From Varanus komodoensis (Eukaryota; Chordata; Lepidosauria; Squamata; Varanidae): a DNA stretch of 64,000 nt. A program made the position numbers and the translations under genes. This document shows, piece by piece, positions 12,734 to 24,289 of this stretch. Where the stretch lies: contig NW_025335568.1 in NCBI RefSeq assembly GCF_004798865.1, positions 24,682,422 to 24,746,421 on the forward strand, in the 5' to 3' direction. Position 1 is the first letter of the stretch. Each line of letters begins with the position of its first letter. The notes beneath the pieces were generated by a model. It ran no database searches. It was given only the letters and a program-made list of their open reading frames with translations, and was not told the DNA's origin.

Positions 12734-12778
12734 ATGGGCAGCCCCGCGCCTGCCTCCCGTTGGTTCCGGCCAGCTTAG
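12734..12778 (+). other. Upstream ORF in presumed 5' UTR
   Basis: An ATG in the context GGCATGG opens a frame of 14 codons that begins MGSPAPASRW and stops at 12776-12778. It is in frame with the candidate main ATG at 12878 but is closed before it. If transcription starts near 12420, ribosomes would meet this uORF first and it could reduce main-frame initiation. Confidence 0.4.
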
Positions 12779-12877
12779 AACCGGCAGCTGCAGACGGCGC
12801 TGGCGGCTCCCAGACGACAGCACGGCGGGACTGGACAAGAGGCGCGAGTGACAGGGGAAGGCTCCGAGGCTCCGAAG

Positions 12878-12952
12878 ATGGCTTCCCCCACCTCCCCCGG
12901 GGCTCCCGGAGGCGGGACGTCGCCCCAAGCCAGCCAGGCACGCCTTCGGCAG
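12878..12952 (+). CDS. Candidate first coding exon of an unidentified host gene
   Basis: The ATG lies in a fair Kozak context (CCGAAGATGG: G at +4, A at -3) near the 3' edge of the CpG island. It opens 25 codons rich in Ser, Pro and Gly, beginning MASPTSPGAPGGGTSP and ending QARLRQ. The exon closes at CAG|GTGGGT, a good splice donor with intron phase 0. Unspliced, the frame would stop a few codons into the intron. No signal peptide, membrane segment or known domain can be seen in so short a piece. Low-complexity Ser/Pro/Gly N-termini are common in cytoplasmic signalling and nuclear proteins, but that does not identify the gene. No confident second exon is found in the remaining 51 kb, so the first intron is probably very long, as in many neuronal or developmental genes. 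The start codon and exon are inferred from sequence only. Confidence 0.5.
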
Positions 12953-13218
12953 GTGGGTGCGCTCTGACGACCCTGGGGAGGTACACGAGGGCAGGAAACG
13001 CCCTCTGCGGGGCACTTGCACCTCAGGCTGCAGCAGCTGGAGGCACGGAACCCTCTTCGCCCCCTCCTCACATACGCTTGCTTACACTTGCACGCCCGCT
13101 TACTCGCTTGCACTTGCACGCCGCGAGGCTACGATCTTCATTACACCTGCTTGGAAGAAGCCACATTGCCATCCGTGTGGGGTGCATGGCTGCAAGTCAT
13201 TTGGTTTGAGTGGCAAAG

Positions 13219-13302
13219 AGTCTTGTGTCACTTTAAAGGCTAACACGTTTGGTACATTGGCGTTTTGTGGCCAGAGTCCACTTCATCAGCTGCGTTTGGG
13301 GA
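13219..13302 (-). repeat. Interspersed repeat fragment
   Basis: On the minus strand it reads GATGAAGTGGACTCTGGCC and then GTGTTAGCCTTTAAAGTG. This is a phrase shared by an abundant reptile repeat that contains '...CTTATGCCAAATAAATGTGTTAGTCTTTAAGGTG'. The family is uncertain. It sits in the presumed first intron just after the CpG island. Confidence 0.45.
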
Positions 13303-16300
13303 TGGAGGACAAACTCAGGCTGCCATGCACAACTGTATGGGGACGAGCTGCTTCAGACACACTGCTCTGTCATTCAAGCTTATTGACACCAGAAGAGCTT
13401 CTCTTCTCCTCTGTGTCTTCATCTTGCTGCACTCTTTTTGGCAAATAAATCCCCAAATGACCACATTTGGTTCATACTCGTTGTTTGCCGTAAAAATGCA
13501 CAACTTCCTATTGCCAGCCAGGCTTGCAAAAATGAGGCAGATCCTGTTATGCATATTGAACAGGCATGCTTACTTTGATAGTATATTCTGGGCATACATA
13601 ATAGAGACACAATATGTATGTTGTTACTTCTGAACGTCCCTTGCTGAGCCTGCAGACCTAATGTGCCTTACAGACACCTATAACAGTGTAATAGCTGCAT
13701 AATGCAGAGCAATAGCCAAACATTGCCCAAACCTCCATTTATCATTCTATACTTTCCAGATTTCTGTGCAGACATAACATGCTAGTAAAAAGAGATGGAA
13801 CTGCAGACAGTTTCGCACACATGCATGCACCAAGCACTGCATCACTAAACCATTCTACTCATCTCATATGAAACATGTGTAACACACACACTGCCTGCCC
13901 CACCGAACGCACAAAATACTGTATTTGACAGAGAATTGTTTCCACATGATGAATTCAGCTCTTCTCATCCTCCATCTCCAAAACATATATCCTTCATTCT
14001 GACAGCATAAGCAATTAACTTTTTCCCATCAAAGAACTAGTAAACTCCATGGTGGGAGTGTCTGCCAATAATAATAGCTAGCCATTGCTCATAGTTGAAG
14101 CGGTCACATGAGATAAGATCACAGACCTTTACTGAAGGACACTGTTGCAAAGGAAGTGTATCATTTAACAGACATAAGCACCATCTGACATGCACAAACA
14201 CTATAGTCAATGACCAGATTTGTATGTAATGACAATAAGAGTGACTGTCACTGAATTATGGGTCATTGTTGACTCACAGGCTGTCATTATGTGCAAACCC
14301 TGAAATAAGGCACAGCTAGAAACAACCCGGAGTTCACATCCAAATAACTACCATGGATTCTCTTCAATGAAGGCCCATCCTCACACAGTACTCTGGATTG
14401 TCACCATGTGCAAAGTAGGTCAATATGTTATTGAAGGATGCAGATTGTAGTCTGCACTATGCAAAACAGCATACTGCAGTTAGGATTATCCAAACTAGAA
14501 TTTTGTGTGTCTGTCTACAGAAATGGAAGCATGTCTCAGAATCAGTAGTGCATTGCTGAAGACCGGATAGTGCAGAGGTGTGGATGTGACTTTTCATTGC
14601 TTATGCTGTTATGTGTTTTTGTATCATGAAGATAAGATGACTCTGATATGGTGCTTTCCTTGGTTACTGGCTCAGCCTGGATTTGATCATGAGTAAACAG
14701 CACTGGGAATAGGTAGAAAGAAAATGCCATTTGCAAGTGGCTTCAGCTGCAGTATTAGCAAAAGGAGACCAAAGGGAGATTTCAGTGACTGAATTGAGAC
14801 ATTTATTATGATAATCAAAAAGTCCGTATACCTTCATTTGGCATAAAAAACCTGTGTAGATTGTAGATATGTAGATTGTAGATTTTATATGGGCAACACA
14901 TTTGATTTGCACAGTTCATACTGTCCTTGAACATTATCATGTTTCATAACTAAATCCCAACCCTAGTCTACTGTTCTATTTCTTTACTTCTTCTTAAGCT
15001 TTCTTCTTATTTTGATAGACTGTGTCATGGGCAAAGGTAATGTCTAGCTATGTGATTCGGAAACTAATGAATGTGGTTTCCACTGACGTCCATTAAATTG
15101 CCTAAAATGAATGTGTCTGCTGCAGAGAGTAGAGCGCAGCAAAATTCTATTAAGATTCTAACGGTAACCACATGGCTATGGGAAGTATGTGTGTGTGTTT
15201 GTGTGTGTAATAGGACTATGAACGTTGAGTATCTGTTAGCTTTTGAAGTAATAGAACAGCTATATCCACTGATACCTTCTATTACACCATATTTACTCAT
15301 ATGAAAAGCATTTTGATAAACATATTGTTATACACTTTCAATTTTTGTAAGTAGGCTTCAGCTATACCTAGAGATGAAAGTTTTGAAGTAAGACTGTAAC
15401 ACATCCATGGTGCTCTCTCTCTCTCTCGCTCTCTTCTTTTAATATCTTCTCGCACATGTACATATTTCCATATACAGGGAGAGAAAGGTTGTTAAGAGAC
15501 AGGTGTACCTAGCAGGGATTTGCATTAATTGATGCAGTTGATGTAACTTGGTGCATCAGTTTGCATATATTCAAATGCTTGATAGAATTGTTTTGTCATT
15601 CTCTGCCTGGTCTAACTTTTCTACAGAGCTGCTGTCAATTGCAAATTCCTAAAAAGCATGCATGTGTATGTATATGCATACTTTGAAAGTGCTTTGGACA
15701 ATTCTAGAAAAGGATGTATTTCAAGGTAGTGCCCTGTTAGTTCTCAGAGGATTAGTATTTGCTTTAGAAGTTCATTGGGGCCATGGAAGGCTTAATGTAT
15801 GTAAAACATTTCTTAAAAAGTATTTGAAATAAATACTTCACCATCATATATTAATTCCTTCTTGTATGTAGTGTTTTTCATAAGTCATGTAGGGTAATAA
15901 CAGAGGGAATGAAGTTCAAACAACCATGAAAAAGTTTCATGTAGAACTAGCTACACAGAGTCTAATCTGAAGGATTAGGCTGAAACTGTTAGACAGGTTC
16001 TCTCTCCTTGGCTGTTCTTGTTTTACTAGATGCTCCCAGATGGAGTGTTCCTAGCCTGGCAAATAAAAGACATCATGTAGGTATTCATCTTTCATTCCTT
16101 AGCACGTTTTTTTCTACCAAGAAAACAGATGGAGGTAGTGTTGTGAAAAGTCAGTAGGGCTATACTTGGAAGGCATCAGACCCCCTGTAAAAGTTTGTGA
16201 ATGGGACAGAGTGATTGCATAATAAAAACCTCATTTGGAAGCAGCCAGTGTCAGCTGGAAACTGGAAGCAGAGGAAGAAAACTGAACATCAAACAGTTTT

Positions 16301-17578
16301 GTTTGAGTTTAATTTTAGAAGTGAGGAAAACAAATAACTATTCTTCTGAATTCATTCCCCAATCTCAGACCAGTAAGGAAAGCATTACAATAGGACTGAA
16401 TTTAAAGGAGGTATTTGCTTGGTTATGGGTTGAGCTCTACTTTTATCTCATGAGTTTAGGTTGAGGGCCAGTTTATATGATCAGAACCAAAAGATAATGG
16501 TTTTTGTAGATGTTTAGCATTCCAGATTGCCGGTACAGAATTGTACAGTTGGATGCCTGCCTGTGCTTCCAGCAAAGTAAGTTGCTACCATTAATGCTGT
16601 TTTTGGTCACACAAGGAGCTTCTTTCCTTCCACAGTCCTATGGCAGAGCATTTGTATATGCAGTCTCTTTGCAGTCTGAAGCGACACAGACCACAGAGAC
16701 TTCCACAAAATTCTGATGGTTGCATAAACTGATCCTAAGCATTTAGTTCTGAGTTCCTTTCATATGTCAAGGTGAACTTGGATTTGGGGAAGAGTACTAG
16801 CCTTGAATCAAGGGCAAGTGTAGAAGAGTTGTAGAGACTATCCTCTGGCTATAGAAGGGTTGGCATGCATAAGATTTGGACTGTTCAAAACGGGGAAATA
16901 CAAAAGTAGGTTCACAGTCATTGCTGACCTATCACTTCAGATCTGAAACATTTATTCTCCCTGAAATATTGGGAGATGTAAATGTATTTTGTATTCACTA
17001 GCTTTTGAAATGTTAGTATTTAATAATATAAGCTTTAAAGTAAAAACATAAATTTGTTATTAGATGTCTGGTTGTTATATATCACGCACATCCAGATTTT
17101 AAAAAATGTGTTCTTAAATCAAGAACCAGAGGCATACAAAGCCTGGGAAATAGTCATTTCTCATTTTTCCTGGTTCTTTAGTCATTTCTCAACCTCTGAA
17201 TGGCTCTCTGCCCATCTTTTAGGTGGCTGAGAGCCCTGTATAAATATTCTTGGATCTGATTAACTGCAGTTCCAGGCCATCTTTTTGTGGTCTGATGCTG
17301 GCAAGTCTGTGAATTCAGGCCCATTTGATCAAATTGTGCCTCTCTTTGACACCTGTCTTTCTTGTCTTCATATTTCTCCCTCTCCTTCCTCATATGTTAA
17401 ACCCAACCCTCATTGCCTCAACCAATGGTCTTGGTCTGGAAAGTTGTGAATGATACAGACTTGGCCGGCTGCCAAAACCATCTTCATTACCTGGCTGAGC
17501 AACTGTTTGCAGGCTAGACACCTAGCATTCATTTCTAATGTTTAATGACAAAATAAATTGTTGTATGTAAGTAAATGA
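13303..17578. other. Presumed intron, no gene seen
   Basis: AT-rich sequence follows the CpG island. Simple repeats are a (TG)n stretch at about 15187-15210 and a (CT)n stretch at about 15412-15432. No convincing exon or long repeat is seen. Confidence 0.5.
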
Positions 17579-17630
17579 CAGGATCAAAATGCAAATTCTT
17601 TCAAAATGGCTGTTCTCATTTATGAAAAAT
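17579..17630 (+). repeat. Left arm of ~50-bp inverted repeat
   Basis: The arm reads CAGGATCAAAATGCAAATTC and continues to TATGAAAAAT. It is near-perfectly the reverse complement of 17929-17979. The two arms bracket a SINE, giving a stem with a loop of about 300 bases. Confidence 0.85.
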
Positions 17631-17665
17631 ACAAACAACAGTCATGGATGAAAAAGCACCTATTA

Positions 17666-17924
17666 TTTATATTTTTATTGATTGATTGATTGATTTGATT
17701 CATATCCTGCCTTTTTCCTACAAAGGGCTCAAGGCAGTTTATATCATTCTCCTCCTCTATCTTAATCCCCACAACAACAGCAACCCTGTGAGGTAGGTTG
17801 GGCTGAGAGTCTGTGACTGGCCCAAAGTCACCCAGTTGGCTCCATGGCTGAGCAGGGATTAGAACCCAGATCGTCTGAGTCCCAGTCCCATGCTCTTAAC
17901 CACTACACTACACTGGCTCTCATA
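17666..17924 (-). mobile_element. Sauria-type tRNA SINE, reverse
   Basis: The (TTGA)n tail at 17676-17696 is followed by CATATCCTGCCTTTTTCC, then CCTGTGAGGTAGGTTGGGC, and the head CACTACACTACACTGGCTC. It is full length, inserted in reverse, and lies inside the inverted repeat 17579-17979. Confidence 0.88.
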
Positions 17925-17928
17925 TTCA

Positions 17929-17979
17929 ATTTTTCATAATTGAACAGAGACATTTTGAAAGAATTTGCATTTATCCTGA
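17929..17979 (-). repeat. Right arm of ~50-bp inverted repeat
   Basis: The arm starts ATTTTTCATAATTG and ends GAATTTGCATTTATCCTG, mirroring 17579-17630 with only a few mismatches and short indels. Confidence 0.85.
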
Positions 17980-20900
17980 GGATTAGTTGTTTACATGTTT
18001 ACCAGAAGTCCATTTTGGCTGTGGAGTGAATATGTTATATGGAAGAAGAGGAGGGATGTAGTTTGTCAAGAGACTGTTGCAGAAGCTGCAGTCCCTGTTT
18101 CCCCCTTCCTAGTGTGGCAGTGTGGAAGGCAATGTTCATGCCTGGCTGCTTCTCAGTGTGTCTCTGATTTTCACTCATTGTAGGGAGCTGTTGGAGAAAA
18201 CCCTTGGCCATGTTCACTAGGAATACACCATGGATGCTTGGGTGGCTTTAAAGGGGACCACACTGCTCTGAAGGTTCTATCTGATGTGAGCCCAAACCTC
18301 AGAATGGGCTTGCTTCCATTGGTGCTCTTGCCATCCTGTTCTCCCCAGCGCAGTTCTGCCATGCCATAAAGGGGGATGTACAATATTTTCAGTTCTGCTG
18401 CTCACATGTGATGTTGGGGGGCTGGGCACTGCATATACAAACATGTGCTCATGCATGCACACACCATTCCAGTCATTCTGGTACAAACAGTTCTTTAATT
18501 AATGCAAGAGGGAAAGAGTAATTGGTACAAGGAGGTCTGGAGAAGAAGGTGGGGAAATTGGCGATGTGGGAACAGTAGGGCCCCTTGGGGGACCACTTTT
18601 GGCTCTGGGCCAAAGGTTGTGCTCACCTGCCGTAAAGCATGGGAGAAACTGCACTGGAATGTACCATGAACAAGGCACCGACCCAGTTGATTTCAATTAA
18701 AATTGTGATATCTTAAAAAGGAAAATGTATTCTGTTTCAAGTATATTTGTGATACTTATCATTTGTACTTGGCTGATGAGCATGCCAAGGATCCACAGTC
18801 AGTTATGTTTTGGAATACCACCTACTTCAGATAATCAAGCTCAAGAGCAACCAGTGTTTTCTATTTCTAACAGAAGCTGTCTGTGTAGATTACTGATAGG
18901 TTGTCCCTTGTGGATAAAGCTGGATAGAGAATTAAAAAAGCTAGATGCCTGAATGATAAATACACACAACAGCTAACTTAAAAATGAGAGCCTGTCTGAA
19001 TGAATGGTGCATTTTGAGCCAGATATGATAGGAATACAGGTTTGTTGGGTGTGGGGGAAAAGAGAATTTGCCCTACAAGGGAAACCAACACTGACTTCCT
19101 TACATAGACATTGTGAGACACAAGATAGATTTGTATAAAAACGGTGGGAAGGGACTGTTTAAACATACTTTCCATAAAATTAGAAGCCCCTGGGACAAAG
19201 CCAGTTCATGGACAGATGCTATCTGCTCTTTTCCCAGCTGCCAAGCTGGAGGTGAAAAATTGGAGTGAAACAGGAGTTGTAGCATTAAGACTTTCCAGCA
19301 AGGGTCTCAGAACTGGATCTCCCTGGCAACATTTGGAACAATGTTACCAATTTTAGGTTGTGTATGGGTTTTTATTATTATTGTGTATTGTTTTACTGTT
19401 GCAAGCTGCTTTAGATATTTTATAGAAAGGTGGTGTATAGATGCGTGCAATAATGTAAATAGAGCCAGGGCTTTGAAATATTGAATATACTAAGGCTTCT
19501 GATAGTACATAGAAGAGACTATTTTAGGACTTGCCCTTTTATTTTTAAAGCACACAGGTGAAGGGAATACATTCTTATATTAGGCAATCTCTGAAACAGA
19601 TTCTACAGGATGGCTCAATGATTAGCAGTATAAGACCTATCATTCTCAAGGCAGCTGAAAGTTAAGCGAGATCAGTGCAATGCTGAGATCTAAGCTGATT
19701 GCGCAGTTTAAAAGAGACACTGACTACCAAATGTACAGAGATAAAAATAGTCACTCAACCTATTAAGTACTGCTGCCTTTGGATTAGATGGATGACTGAG
19801 GCCAAACTAGATATGACGCAGAGTTCTTATGTTTTCTTCTTTACCTCGCATTTAACAAAAGTAAATGGAAATCAGCTTTGGAAGGCTGCAATAGAAAATA
19901 GAACAACGGTAAGGAGAGGGTAATTCTTGTCATCATGTTGTTTTCCCATTTAACACCTAGCCTCCTGACAAACAGGTGAGGGAAATGCAGAATATATATT
20001 AAAATCCTATCACTTGTCCCATTTCAGCTGGTACTCCATTTTTAGTGAAAAGGATCATTAAACAAAGTAATATTAAATACTGTATTATGTCTAGTTCTGT
20101 CATGAATAATCACTGATAAAATTTAGCTGGTGATTATTCTTTTTGTGGAGGTGGAGGTGAAAATGAAACTGTGAAGACTGAAGCAAGCGTGTCATGATGA
20201 ATTATCTAGTGCCAGCAAGTCAGCATCGTGGGTGAGACCAAAATAACAACACGAGCACTAATATCAATACCGTCAGTACCTACCCAATAATAAACTGCAT
20301 CATCTGATCTTCAGCTAGAAAAATACCTTTCTACTCTTCTATTTTTCAAATTTATTTGGATGTTTTTTTTTTTTTAGTTTTCTGTGAACATTATACATCC
20401 CTTCTCTCTTTCTTTAATGTAATGTTGGGAAGTTGCCAGTTTAATTGTTACGGAGTTTTAAAGAATATGCATGGGCCAGTGGAATGAGTGGTACCTCTGG
20501 AGCTGGCAGATTCAGTCTCAAATTCCTGTTGTAAAATGGCCTTGAAGTTAGGGACGTGCAGCACTCAAATACATTCTGTTTGAACTTGACAGACTTTTAA
20601 CACATTTCCAATCCATACTGCCATGTCCAGTAGCAGGCCACATCGGGTTTTTGGCTTTGGCTTCCATGAAGATGCTTGAAATATTTGAACAAATTTGTGA
20701 AAATTGCATATTCCTAGTGCATTTTTTAAAATTTACACAAACTGAGGCCAACTCAATAGATTTGGGTTGTTGCAGTTGTTACTGAAGCATTTAACATCGA
20801 AAAATATGGCAGTGTCCTCACTGCATATTGTACACACTCCACCTTGGTCACTAGTTGTTTTCTGATTTGTGGAAAATTGGGCCACCACTCCACAAGTGGT

Positions 20901-23900
20901 ACAAATTATGAAAAATATTCAAGTTGCACACAATTTGCATACATTTGCACAAATGGTAGAGTGGAGGTCTGACTTTTATGCATTTCTGCCAGATTTTTTT
21001 TTAAAAAGTTTTGCAAATCAAAGACAGATTAAAAAATGGAAGTGGGCATGCCTGCTTGACTTACATCTGATTGCACTGCCATTAGTACAGAATTAATGCA
21101 ATCCAGTACTGAATTCCAGAGAGCCTGTGAGGCTGAGTCAAGAAAATCCATCCAATTTCAGTTCCTTAAGATTCGTCACATATCTCTACTGCGTCAGTTC
21201 AGCAGACTGACTATGCTTACTTGTCATCCTGTGACCTGCCAGTTAGCTGACAATATGCCCTCCACCCAGGTTTTGATGTTGCAGGCAGTCAGTAGAAACA
21301 GGAACTCTGATGAATGGCTTAGATGAGGGTGGACAGTTTGGGGCCCAAGCATTACCTGTGACACTGTATGCTGAAGAGCATATGCACCAGCAATCCTGAT
21401 AGATACAACCCTACCCTTGCTATTAACGGAGTGATCTGTATGGGAGTCTCTGGGGAATGGTGAGTGCAGCATATGTCAAAGTGAAGAGTATATGGATGCA
21501 GAAGAGTATACGCATGTGGATGCACTCTTGGAGGGCTGTGGACACCCTTGAGGCACTGTAGTAAAGGCCTTGAAGGTCCAAGGTTGTGCATTCCTAGCCT
21601 GGGCTATAATGTGTGCTCAATTTTTGTTTTTGTTTTGGTCTTCAAAGAACCTACGTTTGATCCAAAGGTTTGTTCACACAAATGAAAAGCACTTCCAGTC
21701 TTTTTCTGTGGGCTCCTGGTTTCCACCATCTCCCCTGCACAGCTGCACTTCTCCAAATCTCATTGTTCCTCAGAGTCAACATTTTGAGGGTCCATATGGG
21801 ACTTGGTGGCTGCAGTGACCAGGAGGAAGTAGAAAAGACAATTCTTTAAATAGAAGCTTATTTGTGGCTCTTAGGAGACCGTCCTTCATTTAGGAAGTTT
21901 ATTATGAACATATGACACTTCCTTTTTCTTGGTTGGCTGCCATCCAAATCAAATGCTATGCTATGCATTTGTTTTGGAAATCTGTACATTTGTGAAAGTT
22001 TCTTATATTTTAATACACCAGTGTGATCAAGCAGTGATATGTTTATTAGGTCTGGATTAATTGAGAGAAACTGATTTTCTGTTGGGAGAAAAGCTTTGGT
22101 GATCAGAAGAATTTGTGTGGCTACTGCAGAGGGGAAAAAGTACAGGTTTATTTTGCTCCCATACCAGTTTACTGGGAATGGATATAGGAAACGTGAGGCA
22201 CTCAGGGAAGAATGAAGCAAGCAAGTGTGCAGGTGCCTGGTTTGCAGTATGATTGTGCTGTTCTGCCTCTGGTCTGTTCCTCGCTAAAATAATTAAACAA
22301 AATGGTTTGACTGGCGATCTTTACAATCCCGTGTATAGGAGGAAGCAGCAGCTTGAGAAATTTTATCTCTGAAGTTTTCTCTGAACTGTAAGCTTACAAT
22401 ACTCTCCATCTGGCCCTGTTTTCCCTCTCCTTTCCCCCCAAGCCTAAGCATCTTGAATCAGACATAAATCCCATTCAATTCACTGCAATTCACTCCCATG
22501 TCAGATTTCAAAGGAATCTTAGCCTTAAAACATAAGAAAATGGATTTTATTCTTTCCTATTCATTATCTGACATGCTCCTGGTGAAACAGAATCTAAAGT
22601 TGTGGCCTCCTGAACTTCCCGTATAATCCATGAAGGCTTCCAAATGCTTGGTGGGTGATGAGTAGTTTTCAAGTAGTGACTGCTTATAAGGAACAGTGTT
22701 GCATTCACACCTCTGAAGTATGAATTGTTTGCAAGATCCTGTCCTGGGATTAATGTTTGAAGACAGATTTTCGGAAAATTATCAGACAACACTGTGAAAT
22801 AATAGTTGCTCATGGTTTTCTTCCCAAGTGCTGGGGCCAATTATGTGTGACTGTTCCACATTTCTTTTTGTTGGTAATCAAATCAAAGCTGTGGTTGAGT
22901 CATACATCACAGCTGGGATTCCTACTAAGGAAAAAAAGAGTCTGACCACACTGACACAGAGCAGTCTGAGAACTTTATAAAGTATCTTTCATTGCATCCA
23001 CTTGTACAGATTTTTTGTTGTTGTTAAATAAAAGTCTGCGTGGTTGTAAAATATTCTGGCTTATCTACATGCTTTAATTGCTCCCATAGAGTATGAGGAG
23101 TACAATGGGGCAATGACTTGAGATTTCCCAATGGTAAAGGAATCTTTGTTTATGCAACAAAAGATTCATTCATCAAAAAAGCCTGCAAAACATCTGAGAT
23201 GAGTGTTTGCTGTGTTAACCCTTTGAATTCAGTTGTGCTGTTGCATCTACAGCCTGATGTTCTACAGACTTGTCTGTTGTATTTGCATACCTGAACTCAT
23301 TTCTGTTATCTTTCTTTGAACACTGCTGATAAACAGAGCATTAACTTATATCCTGTAGAAAGTTGTCTGGCCTCTTATTTTTGCCTATTACACAATATTA
23401 CCAACACAAACTACTGCTTAATTGAATGCTTGGAAACTCAGGCTGCTAGCCATACTAATTTTGACTGCCTGCCTGCCTGCCTTTCATGTGGCTTGGCTAA
23501 CTAGCACAAGCAAGCCATCTTGATAGGTTTTACTAATTTTTAATTCTTTTGCTCTGCCATTGATCATATTGTTCACTTATGTTTTTAATGCATAACTTGG
23601 AGGATGAGATTTAACAATTAAGAGAATTAATATGTGGAGGACATGTGTTAAGTCATGGGGCCAAACTAGGTGATCTCAGGGTCTCTTCCAGCCCCTTGCT
23701 TGGTGCTTGTGTTGGGATCAGTTCACAGATAGCACTTCATTGTCTCTTATTTGATCATATGACTGCAGTCTTCCTTAATCAGCTGTTCATCTGCATGTTA
23801 TTGTAGGCACAACAAGCTGAACTTTCAGATTATTATTTCATCTTAGAAAACACAGGAAAATGGATTTAGCCCTTGCATCATATCATTTTCTAAATTGGAT

Positions 23901-24289
23901 ACCCACTGTCAGCCGCTTGAGTCCACAGGGGAGCCTGAACCATAACCCTTCCCAAATCACTTACTCCTTGTCCCTTCTTCCCTCCAGTGATCCATAGTAT
24001 GCCTACCCCTAAATAGAAAGCCTCGCTCCCAGGGTTCAACCAACTGAAATTTCCACTTGTTGGAAGCTAGGAGACGAGTTCAGTTGCATTCACCTTGCTT
24101 TTCTAATTAGGCCTTCTGACAGATTGGCTGCAACAGCAGCTGGGCCAAGCGAAGGACTTAGTACCAAGCAGACTAGAGGCCTAAAAGACACAGACTCTTC
24201 CACAGAAGTATTGTAGATAACAATAACGGGCTCTAAAACTAACTTAGTACAAGGTATATGTTATTGTCCCCTAAACAAGGAAATGTAAT
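17980..24289. other. Presumed intron, no gene seen
   Basis: No supported exon is found. A short CR1-like 3' tail may lie at about 23655-23700 (GGCCAAACTAGGTGATCTCAG...CTTCCAGCC). A (TGCC)n run is at about 23468-23483. Open frames are short and lack splice or composition support. Confidence 0.5.

Larger units (their letters stand above)
11530..13140. promoter_or_regulatory. CpG island / gene promoter
   Basis: This is an abrupt GC-rich, CpG-dense block in otherwise AT-rich DNA. It has GC boxes (GGGCGTGGGCGGGGAGGGGGC at about 11908-11930, and AGCGGGCGGAG near 12010), a CCAAT motif at 12098-12102, a (CG)n run at 12369-12384 next to a TATA-like ACATATATAC at 12385-12394, and a candidate coding exon at 12878. 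Such islands in vertebrates normally mark promoters of constitutive or developmental genes. The + strand is favoured because the ATG and splice donor lie downstream of the motifs on that strand. A divergent transcript to the left cannot be excluded. Confidence 0.85.

Noticed and set aside
12048-13209. Long open frames on both strands through the CpG island (up to about 260 residues)
   Set aside because: GC-rich DNA has few stop codons. The frames overlap on opposite strands and read as Arg/Pro/Ser/Ala low complexity, with no domain.
13016-13633. Frames of 122-163 residues just after the CpG island
   Set aside because: They run through an interspersed repeat fragment and intron-like sequence. 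None shows a domain.
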